Assembly (NCBI GenBank): GCA_007123195.1
Contig: SKLO01000478.1
Span: 1 to 7,084 of the forward strand
Direction of reading: 5' to 3'
Source: Verrucomicrobiales bacterium
Lineage (GTDB): Bacteria; Verrucomicrobiota; Verrucomicrobiia; Verrucomicrobiales; SKLO01
DNA length: 7,084 nucleotides
Positions within the stretch are counted from its first letter, which is position 1. Every line of letters starts with the position of its first letter. Position numbers and translations under genes: made by a program. Under the pieces are notes generated by a model. It searched no databases. It was not told where the DNA came from and worked only from the letters and a program-made list of their open reading frames with translations. Shown in pieces: positions 7,029 to 7,084 of the stretch.

Positions 7029-7084
7029 GACAGGATCGGTGGTTCAGTGAGGATGACGGCGGCCGTGGCGGCGCCGTTGCCGCC
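7025..7084 (-). CDS. C-terminal end of an upstream gene, possibly thiolase-superfamily (partial)
   Basis: Only the last 19 codons and the TGA stop (7025-7027) are in the window; the gene continues beyond position 7084. The readable tail is GGNGAATAAVILTEPPILS. A glycine-rich turn followed by small and hydrophobic residues is how thiolases and related condensing enzymes usually end (compare the pattern C-x-GGG-x-G-x-A near the C-terminus of thiolases), but the diagnostic cysteine would lie outside the window, so the family call is a guess. The stop overlaps the start of the next gene in an ATGA (7025-7028), the same junction type found twice downstream. That shared architecture is the main reason to believe this frame is coding. 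Other small-residue-rich C-termini cannot be excluded. Confidence 0.45.
   Translation of the reverse strand, partial: GGNGAATAAVILTEPPILS

Overview
This is a GC-rich window, by eye about two thirds to 70% G+C, with strong third-position G/C preference. All genes are on the minus strand, so transcription runs from high to low coordinates. The codon use and the FadI/FadJ-like proteins suggest a high-GC proteobacterium, possibly a gammaproteobacterium. No rRNA or other taxonomic marker is present, so this is only an inference.

In transcription order the window holds five parts. (1) The last 19 codons of an upstream gene (7084-7025), whose glycine-rich end resembles a thiolase-superfamily C-terminus. 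(2) A PaaK-like (phenylacetate-CoA ligase family) adenylate-forming enzyme (7028-5472). (3) A FadI-type 3-ketoacyl-CoA thiolase (5475-4069). (4) A FadJ-type fused enoyl-CoA hydratase/3-hydroxyacyl-CoA dehydrogenase (4072-1955). (5) An acyl-CoA dehydrogenase with a VLCAD/ACAD9-like C-terminal extension (1913-6), complete with its stop five bases from the window edge. The first three gene junctions are 4-nt ATGA overlaps. The last junction is a 41-nt spacer. This layout strongly suggests one operon. No tRNA, rRNA, CRISPR array, insertion sequence, promoter or terminator is visible, and there is no gene-free stretch over 300 bases.

Together the products could carry out a full beta-oxidation cycle: activation of a carboxylic acid to its CoA thioester (PaaK-like enzyme), dehydrogenation (acyl-CoA dehydrogenase, which would need an electron-transferring flavoprotein not encoded here), hydration and NAD-dependent oxidation (FadJ-like), and thiolytic cleavage (FadI-like). 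Catalytic residues are recognisable in the three cycle enzymes. The activating enzyme is the least conventional member: it takes the place of the usual FadD, and its nucleotide-binding loop and hinge motif are divergent, so its substrate and even its ligase activity are uncertain.

I see no entirely new kind of system. The points most worth a second look are the divergent PaaK-like enzyme, the possible second thiolase-like enzyme just upstream, and the VLCAD-like dehydrogenase encoded beside a trifunctional-type pair.
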